From assembly GCA_046316615.1 (NCBI GenBank), contig JBKDAN010000020.1, forward strand, positions 41,640 through 105,639: a DNA stretch of 64,000 nt, given 5' to 3'. The translations under genes and the position numbers were made by a program. Below the pieces are notes generated by a model. The model saw only the letters and a program-made list of their open reading frames with translations. It was not told the origin of the DNA and did no database searches. The first letter of the stretch is position 1, and each line of letters opens with the position of its first letter. The DNA is from BJHL01 sp040378885. GTDB taxonomy: Bacteria; Planctomycetota; Phycisphaerae; Phycisphaerales; UBA1924. This document shows positions 17,851 through 25,891 of this stretch, in pieces.

Positions 17851-20637
17851 ATGCCCTCCGTGACGCATGATGGTCGCAGTTTCATGATCGAAGGTCGCCG
17901 TGTATGGCTGGCGTCCGGTCGTGTTCCCTACGCACGCATTCCCCGCTCGCAGTGGGCCGCGCGCATTCAAGCCGCCAAGAACGCCGGTCTCAACACGATT
18001 GAAACCCCGGTCTTCTGGAGCCGGCATGAGCCGCGCCCCGGCCGCTTCGACTTTACAGGCGAGAACGACCTTCGCTATTTCGTCGACCTCGTCGGCAAGG
18101 CGGGGATGTACTGCATCCTCGGCCTTGGACCGTACGTCGGCAGCGACTGGGACTTTGGCGGCCTCCCCGCGTACCTGCGCGAGAGCCCCACGATCAACTT
18201 CCGCACCAACAACCACACCTACCTCGAAGCCTGCTCGCGCTTCATCGCTGCGGTCGCGGATCAAATCCGCGGCTGGCAGGTGACTGCGCCCGGCACAGGC
18301 GGCCCCATCATCCTCTTGCAATGCGAGAGCGAGTGGACCTGCGGCCACGACACGCTGAGCACGCAGTACCTGGGTGAACTCACTCGCTACATCCGCGAAA
18401 GCGGCTTGTCGGTGCCCATCGTCAACAGCAACGACCTCTGGCAGAATGTCGAAGGACAGATCGACGGCTGGAGCGGCGGCGACAACATGCTGGCGACAAT
18501 GCGCCAGCTTGCAAGCGTGCGCCAAGGCCAGCCGCGCATGGTCATCGACTTTGCGTTCGGCCACAGCGACATGTGGGGCCACGAGCCGTTGCCCGTGCTG
18601 TCGCCTCGCACCGTTGAGCAGCGCCTCGCTGAGATTCTCGCAGGTGGCGGCCAGTTCAACATCACGACGTTCGCCGGCGGCACCAATTTCGGCTTCTTTG
18701 GCGGGCGCACCGACGATGGCCCGGCGACCTTCGCCACGCACGCGGCAGACCGCGGCTGCGCGATCGATCAGACCGGCCACACGACCGATGTCTTCGGCGC
18801 CATCAAGCGTGTCGCGACAGCTGCGACGAAGTTCGGCCGCGTTTTTGCGTCGCTTGATCCCGTCTTCCAGCCCGTGAGCATCAAGCCCGGCGCGGGAGAA
18901 GTGACCAGTGCCAAGAGCAAGGCGGGCAAGGGCAAAGCCGGCACGACCGCCAGCAATGGCGTTAGTGTTGTGCATGCCACCGGCACGCAGGGCGGCGTTG
19001 CTTTCGTCTTCGCGCCTGATCAGGCCACAGGCGAGCAACTGTCCACGACGCTGCTGCTCAGCGACGGCAATGAACTGCCTGTGCCGCTGGGCGATCAGCC
19101 CGTGGCGTGGTGCCTGTTGGGCGTGAACATCAGCCCGCGTTGCCACCTTGAATACGCCAACCTTTCCGCGCTGGGCGTCACTTCCAGCCCGGGCGGTAGC
19201 GTCGCGGTCTTCTTCGGTCCCGCAGGCACACGTGCTGTCTTCAGCATCAACGGCGCGCCGGTGGAAGACACAGTGCCCACAAGCGAAGAGCCCGAAGTGC
19301 TCCAGCACGAAGGCCTCACCATCGTCATCGTGCGCACGCAGGATACTGACAAGATCGCGTTCGCCGACGATGCCGTGTTGTTTGGCGTTGCAGGCATGAA
19401 CGGCTCGGCACCGGTCGCTCCCGCAGGCTCCAAGACCTACTCACGCATCACGGGCGACGGCAAGATTCGCGACGTGGCGTTTGATCAGTCCAAGAGCAAG
19501 CCCCGCGCCGCCAAGATCTCGATGGGCACCTGGTCGGCTGCACACCAGCACGACTATGTGCAGGGCGAAAGCCCCCGTTACGCCGCGATCAGCAAGGTCG
19601 CTGGGCTTGCGGCACTCGGAGCTCCGTACGGCTACGGCTGGTATCGCTTCGTGCTCAGCAACAAGAAGGCGACCAGCGCTCTGGTTGATCCGGGCATCGC
19701 GGGTGACCGCATGCATGTCTTCAGCGACGGAAAGCCCGTCGGTCTGATGGGTGTGGGTCCTGGCGCAACGCCACAGCTCGACGTTTCGCTCAAGAAGGGC
19801 GAACAGACGCTTGTGGTTCTCGCGGAGAACCTCGGCCGGTTTGCCGGCGGCATGAACGTGGGCGAGCCCAAGGGGCTGGTCGACGACCTATTCACTGTCA
19901 GCGCAATCAAGCTGGGCAAGCTGCAGCGCAACGCGGGCACGCCCGTGCCGCTGCTGGCGTTCAAGAGCCCCATCTGGGACGTTGCCGAAGGCGACGCGTC
20001 GATGTCCGACCGCGCGGGCTATTCGTTCAAGCTCGCGGGCAAGCAGCAGATCATCGCACGTATCAACGTGCCTCCGACCGCTGGCCTGCTGATTCTGAAT
20101 GACAAGCCCATCGCGTACCTTGACCGCAGCGGTCCTGTGTGCGTCATGCTCCCGCACGACCAGTTGCACAAGGGCAACAACACGCTCGAACTGACCGTGG
20201 TCACGCCCGAGCAAGTGGGTGAAGAACTGACCCGCAGTGCGGAGAGCATCGAGCTGTTCGCGGTCGAAAGCGGCCTCTCGCAGGAAGCCGAAGTGGCCTT
20301 CGCGAAGTGGGAAGCACCTCAAGAAGCCTTCTTCGCGCCGCTCAGCAAGTCGGGCCTCACTGCTGGCCAGCCCGCATGGCTCCGCTGCGAGTTCACGCTC
20401 GACGCCGCCACGCAAGCGGTCTTCTTTGAGCCCAAGGGCCTGACCAAGGGCCAGTTCCTCGTGAATGGCAAGCACGTGGGCCGCTACTTCGTCGCGACCA
20501 AGGCCGGCAAGCCCGTGCCGCCGCAAGAACGCTACTACATCCCCGAAATGTTCCTGCGTCCGGCGGGTGAGCCCAACGATCTGCTGATCTTCGACGAGCA
20601 CGGCTCGAACCCGGGCAAGGTGCGTTTGTCGCTGTAA
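17851..20637 (+). CDS. GH35 (beta-galactosidase)-family protein with altered catalytic residues
   Basis: The 928-residue protein has an N-terminal GH35 TIM barrel (GLNTIETPVFWSRHEPRPG, GPYVGSDWDFGGLP, FAGGTNFGF at ~274-282) and beta-sandwich domains after ~residue 400. The GH35 signature GGPII-LLQ-ENE reads QCESEW (~157-162), with Ser replacing the Asn before the acid/base Glu. The nucleophile region normally SEFYTGWLDHWG reads IDFAFGHSDMWG (~232-243), with Asp replacing Glu. It has no clear signal peptide. The family fold is certain. Ordinary retaining beta-galactosidase activity is doubtful and may have shifted to another substrate or to binding only. Confidence 0.85.
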   Translation: MPSVTHDGRSFMIEGRRVWLASGRVPYARIPRSQWAARIQAAKNAGLNTIETPVFWSRHEPRPGRFDFTGENDLRYFVDLVGKAGMYCILGLGPYVGSDWDFGGLPAYLRESPTINFRTNNHTYLEACSRFIAAVADQIRGWQVTAPGTGGPIILLQCESEWTCGHDTLSTQYLGELTRYIRESGLSVPIVNSNDLWQNVEGQIDGWSGGDNMLATMRQLASVRQGQPRMVIDFAFGHSDMWGHEPLPVLSPRTVEQRLAEILAGGGQFNITTFAGGTNFGFFGGRTDDGPATFATHAADRGCAIDQTGHTTDVFGAIKRVATAATKFGRVFASLDPVFQPVSIKPGAGEVTSAKSKAGKGKAGTTASNGVSVVHATGTQGGVAFVFAPDQATGEQLSTTLLLSDGNELPVPLGDQPVAWCLLGVNISPRCHLEYANLSALGVTSSPGGSVAVFFGPAGTRAVFSINGAPVEDTVPTSEEPEVLQHEGLTIVIVRTQDTDKIAFADDAVLFGVAGMNGSAPVAPAGSKTYSRITGDGKIRDVAFDQSKSKPRAAKISMGTWSAAHQHDYVQGESPRYAAISKVAGLAALGAPYGYGWYRFVLSNKKATSALVDPGIAGDRMHVFSDGKPVGLMGVGPGATPQLDVSLKKGEQTLVVLAENLGRFAGGMNVGEPKGLVDDLFTVSAIKLGKLQRNAGTPVPLLAFKSPIWDVAEGDASMSDRAGYSFKLAGKQQIIARINVPPTAGLLILNDKPIAYLDRSGPVCVMLPHDQLHKGNNTLELTVVTPEQVGEELTRSAESIELFAVESGLSQEAEVAFAKWEAPQEAFFAPLSKSGLTAGQPAWLRCEFTLDAATQAVFFEPKGLTKGQFLVNGKHVGRYFVATKAGKPVPPQERYYIPEMFLRPAGEPNDLLIFDEHGSNPGKVRLSL

Positions 20638-20674
20638 GCACTGGCACACATCGAGCACATCACTTCAAATCAAG

Positions 20675-20702
20675 AAACGCATGCGATCAATCGCATGCGT
20701 TT
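20675..20702. terminator. bidirectional terminator hairpin
   Basis: AAACGCATGCGA (20675-20686) pairs perfectly with TCGCATGCGTTT (20691-20702) around TCAA and runs into TTTTTTCTTG. It lies just after the GH35 gene and faces the convergent rluA-type gene. Confidence 0.85.
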
Positions 20703-20792
20703 TTTCTTGTGTTTGCTCAAGGAGCCCGTGAAACAGAACCACACCTGGCGTACGGCAAGCAGTGCACGCCAGCCCCGACAACACGCTCCAGA

Positions 20793-21557
20793 CTACTCGG
20801 CCAAGTCCGGCCGCGAGAGCGACACTCGCTTCAGGGTTGCACGCAGGTCCGACGGCCACGGTGTGCGCAAGTCGAGGCGTTCGCCGCTCACAGGATGCGT
20901 GAACACCAAGCGATGCGCGTGAAGGGCCAACCGCGGTGATGCGGCCTGAATGTGCTGATTCGCGTAGAACTCATCGCCGAGAATCGGGCAGCCGATGGCT
21001 TCCATGTGCACGCGCACCTGGTGCAACCGCCCGGTCACGGCGCGGCATTCCAGCAAGCTCGCGCCCTTGCCTGTTTGCAGCACGCGATACGCGGTACGTG
21101 CCGGTGCGCCACTGGTTGAAATCCGCGCCAGCTTCTTCTTGTCTCCCGGCGTGCGATCGTTCTTCGTGCGTCCCTGATACTCCGTGATGGGCTGCGACAC
21201 CACGCCCTCCTCGCGTTTGGGATGGCCTTCGACAATCGTCCAGTAGAACTTGCCCACCGTGCGTGTCTCAAACGCTTCACGCAGCGCGTCGTACGCGTTC
21301 TTGCTCAGCGCAACCATTACCAGCCCGCTCGTGGGTTTGTCCAGTCGATGCAGCAGGCCGTAGCCTCGCTTCGCACCAAGATTCTGGAGCTTCGCACCCC
21401 ATGCGGCGAAAAGGCCGTTGAGCAGGCTGTCCTTTTCATGGCCCAGTCCGGGCGTCGTGACCAGCCCACTTCGCTTGTTGATGACGAGCAGATGCTCGTC
21501 TTCATGCACGAGCTTGTATGTGATGGATTCGTTGGGAGTGATGGAGAGTTGGGGCAC
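20793..21557 (-). CDS. RluA-family rRNA/tRNA pseudouridine synthase
   Basis: The 254-residue cytosolic protein carries the RluA catalytic motif GLLHRLDKPTSGL with the nucleophilic Asp, preceded by EDEHLLVINKRSGLVTTPG, and the C-terminal GRLHQVRVHM and HAHRLVFTHP motifs. It converts uridine to pseudouridine in rRNA or tRNA; the target site is not predictable. There is no N-terminal S4 domain, so it resembles the short RluA type rather than RluC or RluD. It faces the GH35 gene convergently. Confidence 0.92.
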   Translation of the reverse strand: MPQLSITPNESITYKLVHEDEHLLVINKRSGLVTTPGLGHEKDSLLNGLFAAWGAKLQNLGAKRGYGLLHRLDKPTSGLVMVALSKNAYDALREAFETRTVGKFYWTIVEGHPKREEGVVSQPITEYQGRTKNDRTPGDKKKLARISTSGAPARTAYRVLQTGKGASLLECRAVTGRLHQVRVHMEAIGCPILGDEFYANQHIQAASPRLALHAHRLVFTHPVSGERLDLRTPWPSDLRATLKRVSLSRPDLAE

Positions 21558-21975
21558 AGTCAGAGATTACGCAGGCAAACGCCCGTATCAGCGCGACGGA
21601 ACCTCGCTATCTCGTCGACAATCCGCCTCGCTGTCGAGCATCTCCGTCACATCGTGCCTTGGGAACAAAGTCGTACTCTCACGCAATGGGCACACGCATG
21701 CTCATGAACGCTCCGACAAAGTCGGCTCCTTCGTCATCGCACAAGGTGATTAGGTGCCTTTCGGTGCGCTCATGGGCGACTGCTCGGACGCCGCGATTAA
21801 ACCGATCACCGTGGCCCTGCCCACCGGTGCGTACGCGTTGTGGAAAGCCCGCGCTGCCGCGGCCTTGAAGTTGACCTTCAAGGCCGCGGCTTGACGCTCG
21901 TTCACCGTGGGGGGAGTTAAGGGATGGAGCGAACGTCGCGCGGTCGAAAGGAGTTACATGTCCGAGCACACGTGC
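21558..21975. other. 418-bp gene-free interval with a strong hairpin
   Basis: No open frame here shows a recognisable domain or convincing start. The main feature is a perfect 15-bp inverted repeat (GCCGCGGCCTTGAAG 21856-21870 with CTTCAAGGCCGCGGC 21876-21890, loop TTGAC). It probably ends transcription of the dockerin-type gene on the right. The part next to 21557 should carry the promoter of the pseudouridine synthase gene, but I cannot point to a clear box. Confidence 0.6.
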
Positions 21976-23700
21976 TTACTGGCACTGGCCGCCAGCAAGC
22001 ACAGTGAAGAAGTCCACAACGTCCTGGTCTTCAGGGAAGACGCCGTTGTTGTTAAAGTCGATATCGCTGCAGGTCTGTGTGGGGCACGCGCCGCCTGCCA
22101 GAACCTCGAAGAAGTCAACGACGTCCTGGTCTTCTGGGAAGACTTGGTTGCCGTTGAAGTCGATGCTGTCGCAGCACTGCGTCACGACGGTGAGCGACGC
22201 CACTTCGCTGCGAACATTGCCGCAGCCGTTGTCCACGGTCACACGGAACTCAAAGGACTGATTCCATGGCGTGCCCTCCGCGGCGCGAGTCAAGATCATG
22301 CTATTGCCTGAGAAGGACGCGCTGAATGTGTAGTTCTGGTCGAAGGGATAGTTCGGTCCCTCCTGCACGTCGACCCACACGTTAAACGTCGAGTTGCCGC
22401 GATACTCCCAGAAGTATGTCACGTCCTCGGTTTGTGTGGCAGTTGCGCTGAACGTCACGTCGTTGACACCGCACACGGATGTACTCACCGGGCCCGTCAC
22501 AATCTGCGGATTGACGGGGGGCGTCCACAGCGAGATCGCCGCCGCACTTGCCCCGCCTGCCTGATCAAACGTGCCACCCAGGAACACTTCGCCCGTCGGC
22601 AGTTGGCACAGCGTCGCGACGTTCGCAGCAGCCGGAGCCGGGGTGTTCGCAATGCCACTGCCGCTGCTCGTCCACACTGAGCCGCTCCAACGCGCCAACC
22701 TGCTCGCGTTCACATTCTGCAGCAGGGGACTTGCGGACGTGAACGAACCACCAACGAGCAGGCTGCCATCTTGCAGCACGATGATCGATCGCACATCGCC
22801 ATTCACGCCGTTGGCAAGCTCCGACCACCCCGGATTCGCTGTGCCAAAGTTGGGGTTCCAGATCGCAATGCGACCCGGCGTGCCAACGCCCGCGAAGAAA
22901 TCAGCAAACGTGCCCCCCACTGCGATACGCCCGCCCGAGAGCGGCGTGATCACGTTCACTGTTCCATTCACGCCAGAACCCGGACGCTCCCAGGCGCTGC
23001 CGGTCCAACGCAAGATACCACCAACGCCGCTGCCATTCAGCGTGAATGCGGGGCCGCCAACATACAGATCGCCCGTTGACGAGATCGCGAGGGTGTTAGG
23101 CGCCTGGCTCACGCCACCGCCCAAACCCTGCCACGTGTTGCTCGCGCCGAGCACCGCCACGTTGGGCAAAGCCGAACCCCAGCGCCCAACAATCACGAGC
23201 CGGCCGTCAGACAATTGGCCGATCGCACGAACCTGCGCACCGCCCATGCCTGCAGGAATGTTGTTGCCAACTTGCGTGAAGGTCGTGCCGTTCCAACGGG
23301 CCACACCCGTCACCGCCACACCATTCGCCGTGCCGAAGTTGCCGACGAGAATCAGATCATTCTGGCCCTGTCCGTTGGGCGCAATCAGGAACCCGGCAAC
23401 CTGATTGTTCGTTCCCGATCCCAGCGGCTGCCACGTCGAGCCATCCCAGATCGCCACGTTGTTCGCGGCAACGCCATTCACCGTTGTAAAGCTGCCACCC
23501 ACAACCAGCACTGGCGCGAGGGGACCACTACCATCGCGATCCCACACGATCGAAGCCGCAGCTCCAGGCGGCTGTGTCGTGTTGCGGAACAAGCCCGGAT
23601 TCGCAAAGCTGGTCTGCCATTGACCATCGCATTGGGCAAAGGCTGATCCTGCAGCGCATGCGAGCGAAAGAACGATGCAAAGGCGGGTGGAGAGCGACAT
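21976..23700 (-). CDS. secreted beta-propeller-like protein with C-terminal GC-type dockerin repeats
   Basis: The ATG at 23700 (MSLSTRLC) is preceded by an AGAAAGG ribosome-binding site. The product is 574 residues with a signal peptide ending near AGSAFAQ. The body has repeats of the form VGGSFTTVNG / VARWNGTTF / LGGTFDQAGG, typical of Kelch-like propeller proteins. An Ig/PKD-like segment follows (~390-500). The C-terminus has two acidic repeats, IDFNGNQVFPEDQDVVDFF and IDFNNNGVFPEDQDVVDFF. These resemble calcium-binding dockerin F-hand loops and are common in Phycisphaerae, where they are thought to attach or sort exported proteins. The function of the propeller is unknown. Confidence 0.8.
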   Translation of the reverse strand: MSLSTRLCIVLSLACAAGSAFAQCDGQWQTSFANPGLFRNTTQPPGAAASIVWDRDGSGPLAPVLVVGGSFTTVNGVAANNVAIWDGSTWQPLGSGTNNQVAGFLIAPNGQGQNDLILVGNFGTANGVAVTGVARWNGTTFTQVGNNIPAGMGGAQVRAIGQLSDGRLVIVGRWGSALPNVAVLGASNTWQGLGGGVSQAPNTLAISSTGDLYVGGPAFTLNGSGVGGILRWTGSAWERPGSGVNGTVNVITPLSGGRIAVGGTFADFFAGVGTPGRIAIWNPNFGTANPGWSELANGVNGDVRSIIVLQDGSLLVGGSFTSASPLLQNVNASRLARWSGSVWTSSGSGIANTPAPAAANVATLCQLPTGEVFLGGTFDQAGGASAAAISLWTPPVNPQIVTGPVSTSVCGVNDVTFSATATQTEDVTYFWEYRGNSTFNVWVDVQEGPNYPFDQNYTFSASFSGNSMILTRAAEGTPWNQSFEFRVTVDNGCGNVRSEVASLTVVTQCCDSIDFNGNQVFPEDQDVVDFFEVLAGGACPTQTCSDIDFNNNGVFPEDQDVVDFFTVLAGGQCQ

Positions 23701-23747
23701 GGACAGCCTTTCTGCGTACATTTCCCGAACCCAGCGAGAGATATTCG

Positions 23748-23769
23748 GAACGTTCTGAAAACGTTTTCA
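23748..23769. promoter_or_regulatory. two adjacent AACGTT palindromes, possible LacI-family operator
   Basis: GAACGTTC (23748-23755) is followed directly by the 14-bp perfect palindrome TGAAAACGTTTTCA (23756-23769). Their centres are 11 bp apart, one helical turn. The second fits the general LacI/CcpA-type half-site pattern with a central CG. It lies in the divergent region between the dockerin-type gene (minus) and the next gene (plus). No regulator gene is nearby. Confidence 0.4.
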
Positions 23770-23813
23770 AAATAGCCAAACTCTTCGTCGTCTGCAACCG
23801 AATAGTGCTGAAA

Positions 23814-25049
23814 ATGTTGGAAGATTCTCCACATTCCTTGCTTGTCCGAGAAAGTGCGGTCTCGCTCGACCAACTGCGACAGGTGGCAACGCGCCTGCAG
23901 ACCGAGTTGCGTGCAGTACTGGCTTTGGTGCCGCCCCAGCATCGAGCCACGACCGACCTCGCCCGCTGGCTTCACGTCAGCCGGCCCGTTTGTCACTGGA
24001 TCAAGGCGGCCGCCGACTTCACAGGCGATGTCATCGAGATCTACGCACTTCTGCCCGGGATCGACGGCCTCGACGCCATGCTGCGAGCGCTGCGCAAGCG
24101 CGTCGCAACGCCCCACGCTGTTGATGCCGCGATGGCCGCCGCATTGGTCTACAGAGAAACCATCGGAGCCGCGGGTGGCAGCCAAGCCAAGCTGCGCCGA
24201 CTTGTCGATCAACTCCGCGAACAGGAGCTTGCGGGCCTCGATCGCGACCCAGAGTGGCACAAGCGCGAGAAGATGTTCTCCGCGATGTCCGCCATCTGCG
24301 GTGAGCGATCACGCCTACTCACGATGGTGATGATCACCTCGCCGACAGATGATCCCACCAAAGTCTCGCACCTTGCCGCACTCGGACACGCCGCCGCGAC
24401 GTTTGATCCGGGCCACATTCCGCTCGTGCTGAGCCGACGCCTGGGCACCGACGCGGGCGGACAGGACGAAACGATTGACGGCGACGCAGTTGCGGGCTTC
24501 TCACCCGGGGCGGTGTTGGGTCGCTTCAGTTCACTGCCGCTGCCCGTTGTCACCACGCGAGAGAACGAAACGTCGCTGATGCAAACGCTCGACACGCGCC
24601 GCACGTCCGGCCGCGCGCTCGACATCTTCATCGGTCGCCGCACCACCGCGCCGCACCCCGACCACGACGGCACCGGCGAGCTTCGCTTCTCGCTCGTCCC
24701 GCGCGTGCCGACGCGCGAACTGCTGATGGACATCTATGTCCATCGCAGTTTGCAAGCGGGGCCGCCAATCGGACTCGCACGACTGCTGGGCATCGACTCC
24801 GCCGCCGCCCCGCATCCCGAGAAGCGCTGGTTCGATCAGATCGGCGCGAATCCACCCGTCATCCCGCTGAGCAAGTGCGCCCATGCCGGCCACCAGCGCC
24901 ACGAAGAGCTCACGAACTTTCTCTTCGAGCAGTTAACCTCTCCCATGAGCGAGTACGCGGGCTGGCGATTAGCTGTGCCGTTCCCGCTCTGGAGCGTCCA
25001 GTACATCATGAAGTTCGACTTCCCAGGCCCCGCCTCGAAGCAGACGTAA
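23814..25049 (+). CDS. conserved-looking hypothetical protein
   Basis: I do not recognise this 411-residue protein. The N-terminal third is helical and contains DLARWLHVSRPVCHWI, which resembles a helix-turn-helix. The centre (LRRLVDQLREQELAGLDRDPEW) is also helical. The C-terminal part is mixed alpha/beta with VTTRENETSLMQT and LVPRVPTRELLMDIYVHR. No signal peptide or membrane segment is seen, so it is probably cytosolic. The ATG at 23814 is chosen because the frame upstream overlaps the divergent dockerin-type gene. Composition is like its neighbours. A DNA-binding or regulatory role is possible, based only on the HTH-like segment. Confidence 0.7.
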   Translation: MLEDSPHSLLVRESAVSLDQLRQVATRLQTELRAVLALVPPQHRATTDLARWLHVSRPVCHWIKAAADFTGDVIEIYALLPGIDGLDAMLRALRKRVATPHAVDAAMAAALVYRETIGAAGGSQAKLRRLVDQLREQELAGLDRDPEWHKREKMFSAMSAICGERSRLLTMVMITSPTDDPTKVSHLAALGHAAATFDPGHIPLVLSRRLGTDAGGQDETIDGDAVAGFSPGAVLGRFSSLPLPVVTTRENETSLMQTLDTRRTSGRALDIFIGRRTTAPHPDHDGTGELRFSLVPRVPTRELLMDIYVHRSLQAGPPIGLARLLGIDSAAAPHPEKRWFDQIGANPPVIPLSKCAHAGHQRHEELTNFLFEQLTSPMSEYAGWRLAVPFPLWSVQYIMKFDFPGPASKQT

Positions 25050-25208
25050 CCCCCTGGCGGGGAGCCTTGAACGCGATTCTCCGCCTATCCGGACGGCGAA
25101 TTACCCCACATTTCCCCTACAAACGAGCTTCCTGCTCGCCCAGGCCGCCGACGCCGCCTATCATCTTGACCCCACCCGGGAGCCCCGGTTGGCCTGCTGG
25201 AGTTTGCC

Positions 25209-25442
25209 ATGAAGACCGACATTCACCCCAAGTACTACCCCAACTGCAAAGTCTACCACAACGGCCAGGTCGTCATGACCGTTGGCGCGACCGTGCCTGA
25301 GATGCAGGTCGAAGTGTGGTCGGGCTCGCACCCGTTCTTCACCGGCAAGCAGACCTTCGTCGACAGCGCCGGCCGCGTCGAGAAGTTCCAGAAGAAGTAC
25401 GCCGGCAACTACTTCGACAAGGCCAAGGTCGCGAAGAAGTAA
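25209..25442 (+). CDS. rpmE: 50S ribosomal protein L31
   Basis: The 77-residue protein is a clear L31: MKTDIHPKYYPNCKVY at the N-terminus, then EVWSGSHPFFTGKQTFVD and GRVEKFQKKY. Only one Cys (residue 13) is present, so it appears to be the zinc-independent type rather than the four-Cys form. A GGAG ribosome-binding site lies about ten bases before the ATG. It is a single gene followed by a strong terminator. Confidence 0.97.
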   Translation: MKTDIHPKYYPNCKVYHNGQVVMTVGATVPEMQVEVWSGSHPFFTGKQTFVDSAGRVEKFQKKYAGNYFDKAKVAKK

Positions 25443-25467
25443 GCCGCCGAGAAGTTTGTATCCCACC

Positions 25468-25496
25468 AACGCGCTCGCACATTGCGAGCGCGTTGT
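25468..25496. terminator. bidirectional terminator after rpmE
   Basis: CAACGCGCTCGCA (25468-25480) pairs perfectly with TGCGAGCGCGTTG (25484-25496) around a 3-nt loop, between rpmE and the convergent membrane-protein gene. Confidence 0.8.
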
Positions 25497-25522
25497 TCAT
25501 TTGGCCAATGGCGCGTTTCGCA

Positions 25523-25891
25523 TCAGGCCGCACCGCCGTCGCGTGCCCACGTCCACACCAGCACGCTGCCCCACAACACCGGAAATGCCCCCACCGCGAC
25601 CGCCAGCATGGCAAGCCGATGCGCCAGCCACTCGTGTTTGCGTGCGACCAGTTCACACACGACCAGCACCACGATCACTGTGGAGTACTTGAGAGCGATC
25701 ATTCCGGGCCAGCCGTACTTCACGAAAATCCCAGCCGCGATCTGGTTGGCTTCCCATCCCTTGTACACCTCGATAATGATGTACGTGAACAGAATATCGA
25801 GCGTGCTGGCGAGCACGTACCAGCAGTACAAATCCGGATAGCGAACGCCAGGCACATGACTGCGCAGCTTGGTGCGAAGATTGCGTCTCAC
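25523..25891 (-). CDS. small membrane protein, DUF5658-like
   Basis: The 122-residue protein has three predicted membrane helices (YCWYVLASTLDILFTYIII, MIALKYSTVIVVLVVCELV, LAMLAVAVGAFPVLWGSVLV) and the phrase GWEANQIA between the first two. This arrangement is typical of the DUF5658 family, whose function is not known. Its start codon overlaps the aroDE stop by 4 bp, so it is translationally coupled to that gene. It may simply be carried at the operon end. Confidence 0.75.
   Translation of the reverse strand: MRRNLRTKLRSHVPGVRYPDLYCWYVLASTLDILFTYIIIEVYKGWEANQIAAGIFVKYGWPGMIALKYSTVIVVLVVCELVARKHEWLAHRLAMLAVAVGAFPVLWGSVLVWTWARDGGAA

Noticed and set aside
17737..19308. A 523-codon minus-strand frame opposite the GH35 gene
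   Set aside because: It is an antisense frame of a recognised gene, with no motif or signal.
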